Shown piece after piece: positions 15,532-23,585 of a DNA stretch of 64,000 nt. How positions within the stretch are numbered: the first letter of the stretch is position 1; each line of letters begins with the position of its first letter. Under the pieces are notes generated by a model. The model saw only the letters and a list, made by a program, of their open reading frames with translations. It ran no database searches and was not told where the DNA came from. The position numbers were made by a program, and so were the translations under genes. The stretch comes from JAGPCK01 sp041675505. GTDB taxonomy: Bacteria; Bacteroidota; Bacteroidia; UKL13-3. The DNA lies in contig JBAYTR010000004.1 of the NCBI GenBank assembly GCA_041675505.1, forward strand, positions 189,378-253,377. The letters run 5' to 3'.

Positions 15532-16431
15532 ATGAGCAACAACAAACATCTGTGGGCCGCTGTTTCTGCCTATACCATCTGGGGTACTTTCCCATTATTT
15601 CTTAAACAGCTAACGGGATTTCCCGCTTACACTATTTTATTTTACCGTATACTTTTTGCGAGTTTATTCGGAATAATGATAATAGCATTTTTTATGCGTG
15701 ACAAGTTGCGCGCTGAATGGCGGCAATGGAAACAGATGGAGAAAAAAACACAGTGGTCGGTAGCAAGGGTTATGCTGGGTGGCGGACTTTTACTCTCCGT
15801 CAATTGGCTCTTGTACATTTATGTGGTTAACAACATTAACATCCAATCGGCCTCTTTCGCCTACATGTTGTGCCCTATTATCACCGCCTTATTGGGAGCA
15901 CTTATTCTCAAAGAAAAACTGCTCAAGCACCATTGGTTAGCCATAGTGCTGGGATTATTGAGCTGTGTACTACTCAGCATTATTGAACCAAGCAACACAT
16001 TATTCAGTTTAACCATTGCTTGCTCTTATGCTTTTTACCTCATCATACAAAAGTATGCTGCGGGAGTAAACCGTGTTATTTTACTTACCGGACAAATGAG
16101 TTTATCTATTCTGGTCATTGCAATCACCTTCTGGCTGGCGCACATTGAAACACCTCCGCACCCTTTTGTATTAAGTATGACCGCCATCATGGCCTTAGTG
16201 TTTACCATGCTACCGTTACTGCTCAACCTCTTTTCCCTCCAGGGCTTATCATCCGGTACTGTCGGCTTTTTAATGTACATCAACCCGCTGATGAACTTTA
16301 TTGTAGCCTTTGTATTCTTCCGGGAAAAAAGCACACCTGTTCATCTGGCAGCCTACGCCATTGTACTGATAGCCATTTTATTCTACAACAAAGAACGCCT
16401 CAATAATCTTTTGTCTCCCAAGCCTGAATAA
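15532..16431 (+). CDS. rarD: RarD-like EamA/DMT-family transporter
   Basis: This 299-aa inner-membrane protein has ten predicted hydrophobic segments in two EamA repeats. The N-terminus AAVSAYTIWGTFPLFLKQL and the FYRILFA motif match the RarD subfamily (the name comes from chloramphenicol sensitivity in E. coli; the natural substrate is uncertain, with amino acids or metabolites proposed for relatives). It starts 3 nt after ppk1, suggesting coupling. It is followed directly by rnpB. Confidence 0.85.
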   Translation: MSNNKHLWAAVSAYTIWGTFPLFLKQLTGFPAYTILFYRILFASLFGIMIIAFFMRDKLRAEWRQWKQMEKKTQWSVARVMLGGGLLLSVNWLLYIYVVNNINIQSASFAYMLCPIITALLGALILKEKLLKHHWLAIVLGLLSCVLLSIIEPSNTLFSLTIACSYAFYLIIQKYAAGVNRVILLTGQMSLSILVIAITFWLAHIETPPHPFVLSMTAIMALVFTMLPLLLNLFSLQGLSSGTVGFLMYINPLMNFIVAFVFFREKSTPVHLAAYAIVLIAILFYNKERLNNLLSPKPE

Positions 16432-16444
16432 CTTACCTTTGCAC

Positions 16445-16831
16445 TGCAAAACAGGCTACCGCAGGTATGAAAATACGTGAGGAAAGTCCGGGCAACACAG
16501 AGCACCATACTTCCTAACGGGAAGGATTTTGCAGCGATGCAAAAGCCAGCAAGTGCCACAGAAAACAAACCGCCATGCAGCAATGCGTGGTAAGGGTGAA
16601 AAGGTGGGGTAAGAGCCCACCGCTTCGTTGGCGACAACGGAGGCAGGGTAAACCTTATGGGTTGAAAGGTCAAATAAATTCTGAGTATGGAGTTGCTCGC
16701 TCCTGTGGCTGTTTCGGCAGCTCCTCAGAAAGGGTAGACTGATAGAACCCTGTAGTGATGCAGGGTCCAGATAAATGGTAGCTATACCCGCTTACAAGCG
16801 GATGAAACAGAACCCGGCTTATCGTTTTGCA
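16445..16831 (+). ncRNA. rnpB: RNase P RNA (bacterial class A)
   Basis: This is the catalytic RNA of RNase P, which matures tRNA 5' ends. The universally conserved GAGGAAAGTCCGGGC lies near the 5' end (16480-16494), and ACAGAACCCGGCTTA (16807-16821) near the 3' end supplies the P4 and J regions. The closing P1 helix pairs TGCAAAAC (16445-16452) with GTTTTGCA (16824-16831). The length of about 387 nt is normal. It starts 13 nt after rarD and ends in its own terminator. Confidence 0.96.
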
Positions 16832-16840
16832 ACAAGATAA

Positions 16841-16862
16841 AGGGGGCCTCGTGCCCCCTTTT
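16841..16862 (+). terminator. Intrinsic terminator of rnpB
   Basis: AGGGGGC / GCCCCCT stem with a CTCGT loop, ending in a T-run. Confidence 0.85.
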
Positions 16863-16942
16863 CCATTTCCTTATCGTGAAATCGCAATGAAATGCCCTGA
16901 AGAAAAAATGGTGCTGTCTTAATTTCAAGAATTGCCGCACAC

Positions 16943-17002
16943 TTTTTATGACAGTTCATAAGCTCCTTTTTGTCATAAAAATGCTTTGACATTTCCATGA
17001 CA
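16943..17002. promoter_or_regulatory. Cluster of TGACA sites with an 11-bp inverted repeat
   Basis: TTTTTATGACA (16943-16953) and TGTCATAAAAA (16971-16981) form a perfect inverted repeat with a 17-nt centre. Two direct copies of TGACATTT follow at 16987 and 16998, 11 nt apart (one helical turn). The spacing suggests binding sites for a dimeric regulator, or a folded RNA. It lies in the 500-nt gap between rnpB and the NtrC-type gene. Confidence 0.4.
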
Positions 17003-17156
17003 TTTGATTCGATTGCACAATTGCTTTCAGCCTCAACTACATAAGTTGCAACACATCAAACAGAGCAAAAATATTTTAACTTTTTTCGCAGGGCAAGCAA
17101 CTATTTTCACGGTTTTTGCGTTTAACGTTACAGGTTAGGTTTTAGTTTGGTTTCCG

Positions 17157-17184
17157 AAGGCCCCTTGCAGTTATGCGGGGGCTT
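17157..17184 (+). terminator. Orphan intrinsic terminator
   Basis: AAGGCCCC pairs with GGGGCTTTT (8 bp, one G-U), with a loop that itself contains GCA/TGC, then T-rich sequence. No gene precedes it after the rnpB terminator, so it should end an unannotated RNA starting between 16865 and 17150. The gap 16863-17344 holds no protein-coding ORF that I can support. Confidence 0.6.
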
Positions 17185-17344
17185 TTGGCTTTTTATATAC
17201 TTTTGATGAACCTGACTTTTCAACGAACACCCTGAATCGAGAGGGCTGAGCGCAGATGTGTATAATATGTTGGATAATTACCTGTCTATTATTTTGGAGA
17301 AGCGCTAGTATTTTAAATCTTTGCTATCTAAATATTACAACATT

Positions 17345-18709
17345 ATGCCACGTGTACTGATTATAGATGATGAAAAAAGTATCCGGAATACGCTCAAGGA
17401 AATTCTGGAATACGAAGGCTACTCCGTTGATGAGGCTGCTGATGGCCATGCCGGATTGGAAAAACTGAATGACGAATCGTACGATGTGGTGTTGTGTGAT
17501 ATCAAAATGCCCAAAATGGACGGATTGGAAGTGTTAAGTAAAGCACAGGAAGTTTGTCCTGATACTCCGTTTGTGATGATTAGCGGCCACGGCACCCTCG
17601 AAACTGCAGTTGAGGCCACCAAAAAAGGAGCATATGATTTTATCTCTAAACCACCGGACCTGAATCGCTTGCTGATTACCCTGCGAAATGCCATTGACAA
17701 AAGTTCACTGGTTATTGAAACCAAGGTACTGAAACGTAAAGTTACCAAAACCAGAGAGATTATAGGTGATTCTCCGGCCATACAAAAAATTATTGAAACC
17801 ATTGAGAAAGTAGCCCCTACAGATGCGCGTGTGATGATTACCGGTGAAAACGGAACCGGAAAAGAACTGGTAGCCCGTTGGATTCACGAAAAAAGCAATC
17901 GCAACAAAAGTCCTTTAATTGAAGTGAATTGCGCTGCCATTCCATCAGAACTCATCGAAAGTGAATTATTTGGTCATGAGAAAGGTTCTTTTACTTCAGC
18001 CATTAAACAACGTATAGGAAAATTTGAACAGGCACACGGAGGAACTTTGTTTCTGGATGAAATTGGCGATATGAGCCTTTCCGCACAGGCTAAAGTACTT
18101 CGTGCATTGCAGGAAAATAAAATTACCCGTGTGGGTGGTGACAAAGACATAGAAGTAAATGTACGTGTGATTGCTGCGACTAATAAAGACTTGTTACAGG
18201 AAATTGAACGGGGTAACTTCCGTATGGACCTTTACCACCGCTTGAGTGTGATTCTCATTCACCTGCCCTCCCTCAATGAGCGCGATGATGATATTCCGTT
18301 GCTGGCAGAAAAGTTCCTGAAAGAAATTTGTGAAGATGGAGGTATTCCTAAAAAAACATTTACTCCCGGAGCGTTGCAAGAGTTGAAAAAAATCAACTGG
18401 TCGGGCAACATACGCGAACTTCGAAATGTTGTAGAACGACTGATAATACTGGCAGCTAACAAGATTACCGAAGAAGATGTATTGAGCTATTCCAACCCTA
18501 AATCAAAAAATGCCAGTTCGCAAAGTGTGTATGAACGTTTTGATCGCTTGCAGGAGTTTAAAGATCATGTGGAACGTATTTTCATTGAAGAAAAACTCAA
18601 GAAGAACGGTTGGAACGTTGCTAAAACAGCTATCGAAATCGACATTCAGCGCAGTCACTTATACAACAAAATAGATAAGTACAGCCTCAAACGCTCTGAG
18701 TTAAATTAG
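17345..18709 (+). CDS. Sigma-54-dependent response regulator (NtrC family)
   Basis: This 454-aa regulator starts at MPRVLIIDDE (an earlier in-frame start at 17321 adds 8 residues that do not belong to the fold). Receiver domain: acidic pair Asp8/9 and phospho-acceptor Asp52 in VVLCDIKMPKMDG. AAA+ domain: Walker A GENGTGKE, FGHEKGSFTSA at the position of the sigma-54-contacting GAFTGA loop, Walker B GGTLFLDEIGD. A Fis-type helix-turn-helix closes the protein (WNVAKTAIEIDIQRSHLYNKI). It would activate sigma-54 promoters on phosphorylation. No histidine kinase is adjacent, so its partner is elsewhere. The loop variant GSFTSA departs from consensus. Confidence 0.93.
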   Translation: MPRVLIIDDEKSIRNTLKEILEYEGYSVDEAADGHAGLEKLNDESYDVVLCDIKMPKMDGLEVLSKAQEVCPDTPFVMISGHGTLETAVEATKKGAYDFISKPPDLNRLLITLRNAIDKSSLVIETKVLKRKVTKTREIIGDSPAIQKIIETIEKVAPTDARVMITGENGTGKELVARWIHEKSNRNKSPLIEVNCAAIPSELIESELFGHEKGSFTSAIKQRIGKFEQAHGGTLFLDEIGDMSLSAQAKVLRALQENKITRVGGDKDIEVNVRVIAATNKDLLQEIERGNFRMDLYHRLSVILIHLPSLNERDDDIPLLAEKFLKEICEDGGIPKKTFTPGALQELKKINWSGNIRELRNVVERLIILAANKITEEDVLSYSNPKSKNASSQSVYERFDRLQEFKDHVERIFIEEKLKKNGWNVAKTAIEIDIQRSHLYNKIDKYSLKRSELN

Positions 18710-18711
18710 GT

Positions 18712-19668
18712 GTGACCACTACCGGAACAGATATAACTGTTGCTGCTGATTTACTGAGACAGGGTAAACTGGTTGCTATTCCTACTGAAACGGTATACGG
18801 ACTTGCAGCAAATGCCCTCGATGCGGGTGCTGTGACTAAAATTTTCATAGCCAAAAACAGGCCTCAATTCAATCCTTTGATTGTGCATTGTGCCACGGCT
18901 GAGCAAGCTTTTTCGTTTGCGCAAAACATTCCGGAAGAAGCCAGAGAGATTGCCGAAAAATACTGGCCTGGCCCACTTACACTTATTCTTCGAAAAAAAG
19001 ATATTATCCCTGACATTGTTACTGCCGGACATGAATGGGTTGGTTTGCGCGTACCACAGCATCCGATTACGCTTGAACTACTGAGTACAATTAATTTTCC
19101 TTTGGCTGCTCCGAGTGCCAACCCATCGGGATACGTGAGTCCAACAACAGCTGAACATGTAGCAGAAGGATTAAACGGAAAAATAGATTACATACTGAAT
19201 GGCGGGCCATGTAAAGTAGGTGTGGAATCCACCATCATTTCATTTTCGACAAATCCACCCACATTACTCCGACATGGGGGCATTCCGCTGGAAAAAATTA
19301 AAACTGTTATCCCTGAGCTACAAATTTCACAACAAGAGCAGGAAGATGCGCCTATATCCCCCGGACAACTGGCATCTCATTATGCACCCGGCAAAAAAGT
19401 ATATTTGGGTAATGTACACGAGTTGGCCAACAAGTTTTCCGGTCAGAACATCGGTAGTATTTCGTTGAATACTTTACTCCCTGAAATCCCCGAAGAGCAT
19501 CAAATACTTTTGTCAGAATCAGGTTCACTTGAAGAAGCTGCACAGCACATCTTTGCCGCATTACGCAAGTTAGATGTCCTACCTGTTGACTTGATAATCG
19601 CTGAATTAATGCCCGATGAAGGATTAGGAAGAGCCATTAATGACCGTTTGCGCAGAGCTGCTGTTTAG
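18712..19668 (+). CDS. tsaC: L-threonylcarbamoyladenylate synthase (Sua5/TsaC type)
   Basis: The enzyme makes threonylcarbamoyl-AMP from Thr, bicarbonate and ATP, the first step to t6A37 in ANN-decoding tRNAs. Its 318 aa comprise a YrdC domain (about 10-195; LVAIPTETVYGLAANA, IAKNRPQFNPLIVH, GLRVPQHP, APSANPSG, VESTII) plus a C-terminal Sua5 domain, so it is the longer Sua5 form rather than short TsaC. The start is GTG 18712, 2 nt after the preceding stop, implying an operon with the regulator gene. Confidence 0.93.
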   Translation: MTTTGTDITVAADLLRQGKLVAIPTETVYGLAANALDAGAVTKIFIAKNRPQFNPLIVHCATAEQAFSFAQNIPEEAREIAEKYWPGPLTLILRKKDIIPDIVTAGHEWVGLRVPQHPITLELLSTINFPLAAPSANPSGYVSPTTAEHVAEGLNGKIDYILNGGPCKVGVESTIISFSTNPPTLLRHGGIPLEKIKTVIPELQISQQEQEDAPISPGQLASHYAPGKKVYLGNVHELANKFSGQNIGSISLNTLLPEIPEEHQILLSESGSLEEAAQHIFAALRKLDVLPVDLIIAELMPDEGLGRAINDRLRRAAV

Positions 19669-19737
19669 TTTACTGCACAACTTACAAATTCTCCACAAAC
19701 CCCTTCTAAATCAAAATAATATTTCTATTTTTGTAAA

Positions 19738-20127
19738 ATGAATAAAATAACTGCCTGTTTATTTTCTTTTTCACTCTTGCTTAGTGCAGGGTGTTCTCAG
19801 GTCATGGCGGATAATACTGTAGAAGAATCAACTTACACCGTTGCCGGAGATTTTGACATTCAACTAAAACTTTATCCCAATCCCTTTAAAAATACGCTTG
19901 AAATTGACCTGAACAATAACGGTTCTGTTCACAGTGTAGAAATCCGCTTTGTAAATCTTATAGGCAAAGAAATGGATAGTAAGTTCAACCTGCCTGTTAA
20001 CAGCATGTCTGAACACTTTGAGTTAGATGTAAAACCCTTGCCTGCCGGAGTTTACTTTATGGAAGTAACTGCTAAAAGTGCCAACGGAAGCGTACAGAAA
20101 TTCACCCGTAAAGTAACCAAACTCTAG
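19738..20127 (+). CDS. Tiny protein consisting almost only of a T9SS-type sorting domain
   Basis: This 129-aa protein has a signal sequence with a lipobox-like end (LLLSAGCSQ, Cys19), a short linker, then a type A C-terminal domain: KLYPNPFKNTLEIDL, the LIGKEM core, and PAGVYFMEVTAKS...FTRKVTKL at the end. Normally this domain is the tail of a large cargo protein; here there is no cargo. A consensus -7 box TATTTTTG (19726-19733) lies 4 nt before the ATG. It may be a remnant, a decoy substrate or a small surface protein. If the Cys is lipidated, the protein would be tethered, which conflicts with ordinary T9SS export. Confidence 0.75.
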   Translation: MNKITACLFSFSLLLSAGCSQVMADNTVEESTYTVAGDFDIQLKLYPNPFKNTLEIDLNNNGSVHSVEIRFVNLIGKEMDSKFNLPVNSMSEHFELDVKPLPAGVYFMEVTAKSANGSVQKFTRKVTKL

Positions 20128-20190
20128 GCCCCGCCTCTTCCGATAAATTTGCTATAAAATGAGTTGCGAAAGCGCTACTTTTGCAGCTAC

Positions 20191-21978
20191 ATGAAGTACA
20201 TCCGCAACTTTTGCATTATAGCCCACATTGACCACGGTAAAAGCACCTTAGCCGACCGTTTACTTGAATACACCAATACCGTAAGCAAACGTGATTTGCA
20301 AGCTCAAATATTGGATGATATGGATTTGGAACGCGAACGTGGTATCACCATAAAAAGCCATGCCATCCAAATGGATTATGTTTTGGACGGGCAGGCATAC
20401 ACTTTAAACCTGATTGACACCCCCGGACACGTTGACTTTTCTTATGAAGTTTCCCGCTCTATTGCTGCCTGCGAAGGCGCTTTACTTATTGTAGACTCAT
20501 CACAGGGAATTGAAGCACAAACCATCTCCAACCTTTACCTGGCCATTGATCAGGGCCTGGAAATAATTCCTGTACTTAATAAAATTGATTTGCCCAGCTC
20601 AATGCCCGAAGAGGTAAGCGACCAGATTGTTGACCTTATCGGATGCAAAAGAGAAGATATTTTACGGGCCAGCGGAAAAACAGGAGAAGGTGTGCATGAA
20701 ATTTTACGTGCCATTGTAGAGCGCGTTCCTGCCCCTAAAGGCAATCCTGACGGACCTTTAAAGGCCCTTATATTTGATTCCATGTATGATTCCTTCAGAG
20801 GAATTATAGCTTACTTCCGCATATTTGACGGAAGAGTTAACAAAAATGACTCGGTCAAATTTATGGCCACAGAGAAAACATACTTTGCCGATGAAGTTGG
20901 AATTTTACGTATAGCCAAAGAAGTACGTAAAACCATTGAAGCCGGTGACGTAGGTTACATCATTACCGGAATAAAAGAAGCCAAAGAAGTAAAAGTAGGT
21001 GATACACTTACCCATCCGGCTAATCCTTGCGCAGAAGCCATTAAAGGATTTGAAGATGTGAAGCCGATGGTATTTGCCGGTATTTATCCGGTAGAAACAG
21101 ACGATTTTGAAGAACTGCGAGAGTCCATGCTGAAACTTCAGCTAAATGATGCCTCGCTTACTTTCGAACCTGAAACATCAGCTGCATTAGGTTTTGGTTT
21201 TCGTTGTGGTTTCCTTGGTATGTTACATATGGAAATTATTCAGGAACGATTGGAGCGTGAGTTTGGAATGACCGTAATTACTACTGTTCCCAACGTATCT
21301 TACCATTGCTACAACAGAAAAGGAGAAATGACTGTGGTAAACAACCCGTCAGAACTACCCGACCCCAGCCACATCGAACGCACTGAAGAACCTTACATTT
21401 CAGCTCAAATTATAACCCGTACAGATTACATCGGGCCTATTATGTCGCTTTGTTTGAATAAACGCGGCATACTTAAAAATCAAACATACATAACAGCCGA
21501 CCGCGTTGAAATGAACTTCGAAATGCCGTTGGCTGAAGTAGTGTTCGATTTCTTCGATAAACTAAAATCAGTATCTCGCGGTTATGCCTCATTTGATTAC
21601 CATCCTATCGGTTACCGCGGATCAGATTTAGTAAAACTCGACATTATGCTAAATAAAGATGTGGTAGATGCTTTATCTGCTATCATTCACCGTGAACGTG
21701 CGTACGATTGGGGAAAACGTATTTGTGAAAAACTGAAGGAATTAATACCAAGACACCAGTTTGAAATACCCATACAGGCTTCCATAGGAGCAAAAATTAT
21801 TGCGCGTGAAACCATCAAAGCTATCCGAAAAGACGTTACCGCAAAATGTTACGGAGGAGATATTTCACGTAAAAGAAAACTGCTCGAGCGTCAGAAAGAA
21901 GGTAAAAAACGGATGAGACTTGTAGGAAGCGTAGAAATACCGCAATCGGCATTTATGGCTGTATTAAAGTTAGATTAA
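20191..21978 (+). CDS. lepA: Elongation factor 4 (LepA)
   Basis: Ribosome-associated GTPase of 595 aa, counted from ATG 20191 (MKYIRNFCIIAHIDHGKST); an earlier in-frame TTG start would add 9 residues and overlap the promoter. G-motifs: G1 AHIDHGKS, G2 ERGITIKSH, G3 DTPGHVDF, G4 NKIDLP. The LepA-specific C-terminus (AKCYGGDISRKRKLLERQKE) is intact. A TACTTTTG -7 box at 20176-20183 precedes the gene. It acts in translation and ribosome biogenesis. No oddities. Confidence 0.97.
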   Translation: MKYIRNFCIIAHIDHGKSTLADRLLEYTNTVSKRDLQAQILDDMDLERERGITIKSHAIQMDYVLDGQAYTLNLIDTPGHVDFSYEVSRSIAACEGALLIVDSSQGIEAQTISNLYLAIDQGLEIIPVLNKIDLPSSMPEEVSDQIVDLIGCKREDILRASGKTGEGVHEILRAIVERVPAPKGNPDGPLKALIFDSMYDSFRGIIAYFRIFDGRVNKNDSVKFMATEKTYFADEVGILRIAKEVRKTIEAGDVGYIITGIKEAKEVKVGDTLTHPANPCAEAIKGFEDVKPMVFAGIYPVETDDFEELRESMLKLQLNDASLTFEPETSAALGFGFRCGFLGMLHMEIIQERLEREFGMTVITTVPNVSYHCYNRKGEMTVVNNPSELPDPSHIERTEEPYISAQIITRTDYIGPIMSLCLNKRGILKNQTYITADRVEMNFEMPLAEVVFDFFDKLKSVSRGYASFDYHPIGYRGSDLVKLDIMLNKDVVDALSAIIHRERAYDWGKRICEKLKELIPRHQFEIPIQASIGAKIIARETIKAIRKDVTAKCYGGDISRKRKLLERQKEGKKRMRLVGSVEIPQSAFMAVLKLD

Positions 21979-22023
21979 ACCCAACAACACGGTCCGATTT
22001 ACGGACTTAAAATTCATACCACT

Positions 22024-22884
22024 ATGCAAATACTCAACGGAAACGAAGTAGCCAAAACACTTAAACAAGAAATAGCGAAAGAAGTAAGTGCGCTTAAAAA
22101 TAGCGGAAAGAAAGTGCCGCATCTGGCAGCTGTATTAGTGGGCAATGATGGGGCCAGTATGACCTATGTAGGTGCGAAGGAAAAGGATTGTAAAGAAGTG
22201 GGCTTTGATTCCACTGTGTTGAGATTTTCTCCTGAAACTACGGAAGATGATTTGCTCAAAGTTATTCATGACCTGAATACCAATCCTGATATTGACGGAT
22301 TCATTGTTCAACTTCCTTTACCAAAGCATATCAACGAAAAAAGAATAACCGAGTCTATTGATTACAAAAAGGATGTAGACGGTTTTCATCCCATGAATGT
22401 GGGACTTATGTTTAAAGGACTACCCTGCTTTTTACCTGCTACTCCATTTGGTATTGTTAAATTATTGGAGCATTATAAAATTGAAACGAACGGAAAACAC
22501 TGCGTAGTTATAGGAAGAAGTGATATTGTAGGAAAACCAATGAGCGCCCTGATGCTGCAAAAGAACTGCACAGTTACCGTTTGCCACAGCCGCACGGTAG
22601 ACATAGAAAAGCACATTCAGCAAGCTGATATTATTATTGCTGCTGTAGGTATTCCCGAGTACCTGAAAGCAAACATGATGAAAGAAGGAGCTGTGGTAGT
22701 TGATGTAGGAATAACCCGTGTTGATGACCCGGCTTCACCTAAAGGATACGTTTTGAAAGGAGATGTGGCATATGAAGAATGTGCCGCTAAGGCTTCATGG
22801 ATTACTCCTGTTCCCGGTGGTGTTGGTCCAATGACACGTGTCGGGTTATTGCTCAACACCCTAAATGCGGTTAAGCTCAGGTAA
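22024..22884 (+). CDS. folD: Bifunctional methylenetetrahydrofolate dehydrogenase/cyclohydrolase FolD
   Basis: FolD interconverts 5,10-methylene-, methenyl- and 10-formyl-THF using NADP. The 286-aa length is standard. Seen: MTYVGAKEKDCKEVGF with the catalytic Lys, DIDGFIVQLPLPKHI, the cofactor loop VIGRSDIVGKPMSALML, and the family ending TPVPGGVGPMTRVGLL. It follows lepA by 45 nt and precedes queE by 33 nt, all on the plus strand, so co-transcription is plausible. Confidence 0.97.
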   Translation: MQILNGNEVAKTLKQEIAKEVSALKNSGKKVPHLAAVLVGNDGASMTYVGAKEKDCKEVGFDSTVLRFSPETTEDDLLKVIHDLNTNPDIDGFIVQLPLPKHINEKRITESIDYKKDVDGFHPMNVGLMFKGLPCFLPATPFGIVKLLEHYKIETNGKHCVVIGRSDIVGKPMSALMLQKNCTVTVCHSRTVDIEKHIQQADIIIAAVGIPEYLKANMMKEGAVVVDVGITRVDDPASPKGYVLKGDVAYEECAAKASWITPVPGGVGPMTRVGLLLNTLNAVKLR

Positions 22885-22917
22885 GCATTTTCTTACTTAT
22901 TTAATCATAACTAACCG

Positions 22918-23550
22918 GTGTCAACCACCAAGTCACAAACCGAAAACATTCACTTCTCATTGCCTGTAATGGAACATTTCTACACCATACAGGGAGAAGG
23001 GTATTACAGCGGACAAGCTGCGTATTTCATTCGTTTGGCCGGATGTGATGTGGGTTGCGTATGGTGTGATGTAAAAGAAAGCTGGGATGCTTCCATACAT
23101 CCAAAATATTCGGTTGATGAAATGGTGAAATGGGTGACCGATTCAAAAGCTACCATTGCTGTGATAACTGGAGGCGAGCCTTTGCTGCATCAGCTGGATG
23201 AACTCACAACAGCATTACAAGCAAAAGGTATACGTACGCATATAGAAACATCTGCCTCGTCACCACTAAGTGGTAAGTGGGACTGGATATGCGTATCTCC
23301 CAAAAAATTTAAGCATCCCTTGAATGAAGTTACCTTTACTGCTCATGAGTTGAAGGTAGTGGTATTTAACAAATCAGATTTGGAGTGGGCCGAGCAGCAT
23401 GCACAACATGTAAATAAAAACTGTCGTTTATATCTTCAACCGGAATGGGATAAAAAAGAGACTGTGCTACCTTTGATTATTGACTACGTGAAACAACATC
23501 CGCAGTGGACCATCTCCATTCAAACCCATAAGTACATTAACATTCCTTAG
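22918..23550 (+). CDS. queE: 7-carboxy-7-deazaguanine synthase
   Basis: Radical SAM enzyme of queuosine/7-deazapurine synthesis; it converts carboxytetrahydropterin to CDG. The protein is 210 aa from a GTG start. The iron-sulfur ligands are Cys43, Cys47 and Cys50 in AGCDVGCVWC (CxxxCxxC), preceded by HFYTIQGEGYYSGQAAYFIRL and followed by ITGGEPL, all QueE signatures. No other queuosine genes are in this window. A partner role in DNA 7-deazaguanine modification is possible but not indicated. Confidence 0.93.
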   Translation: MSTTKSQTENIHFSLPVMEHFYTIQGEGYYSGQAAYFIRLAGCDVGCVWCDVKESWDASIHPKYSVDEMVKWVTDSKATIAVITGGEPLLHQLDELTTALQAKGIRTHIETSASSPLSGKWDWICVSPKKFKHPLNEVTFTAHELKVVVFNKSDLEWAEQHAQHVNKNCRLYLQPEWDKKETVLPLIIDYVKQHPQWTISIQTHKYINIP

Positions 23551-23585
23551 CTATTTATGGCTTAACAATTGCAAAACAGCATACC

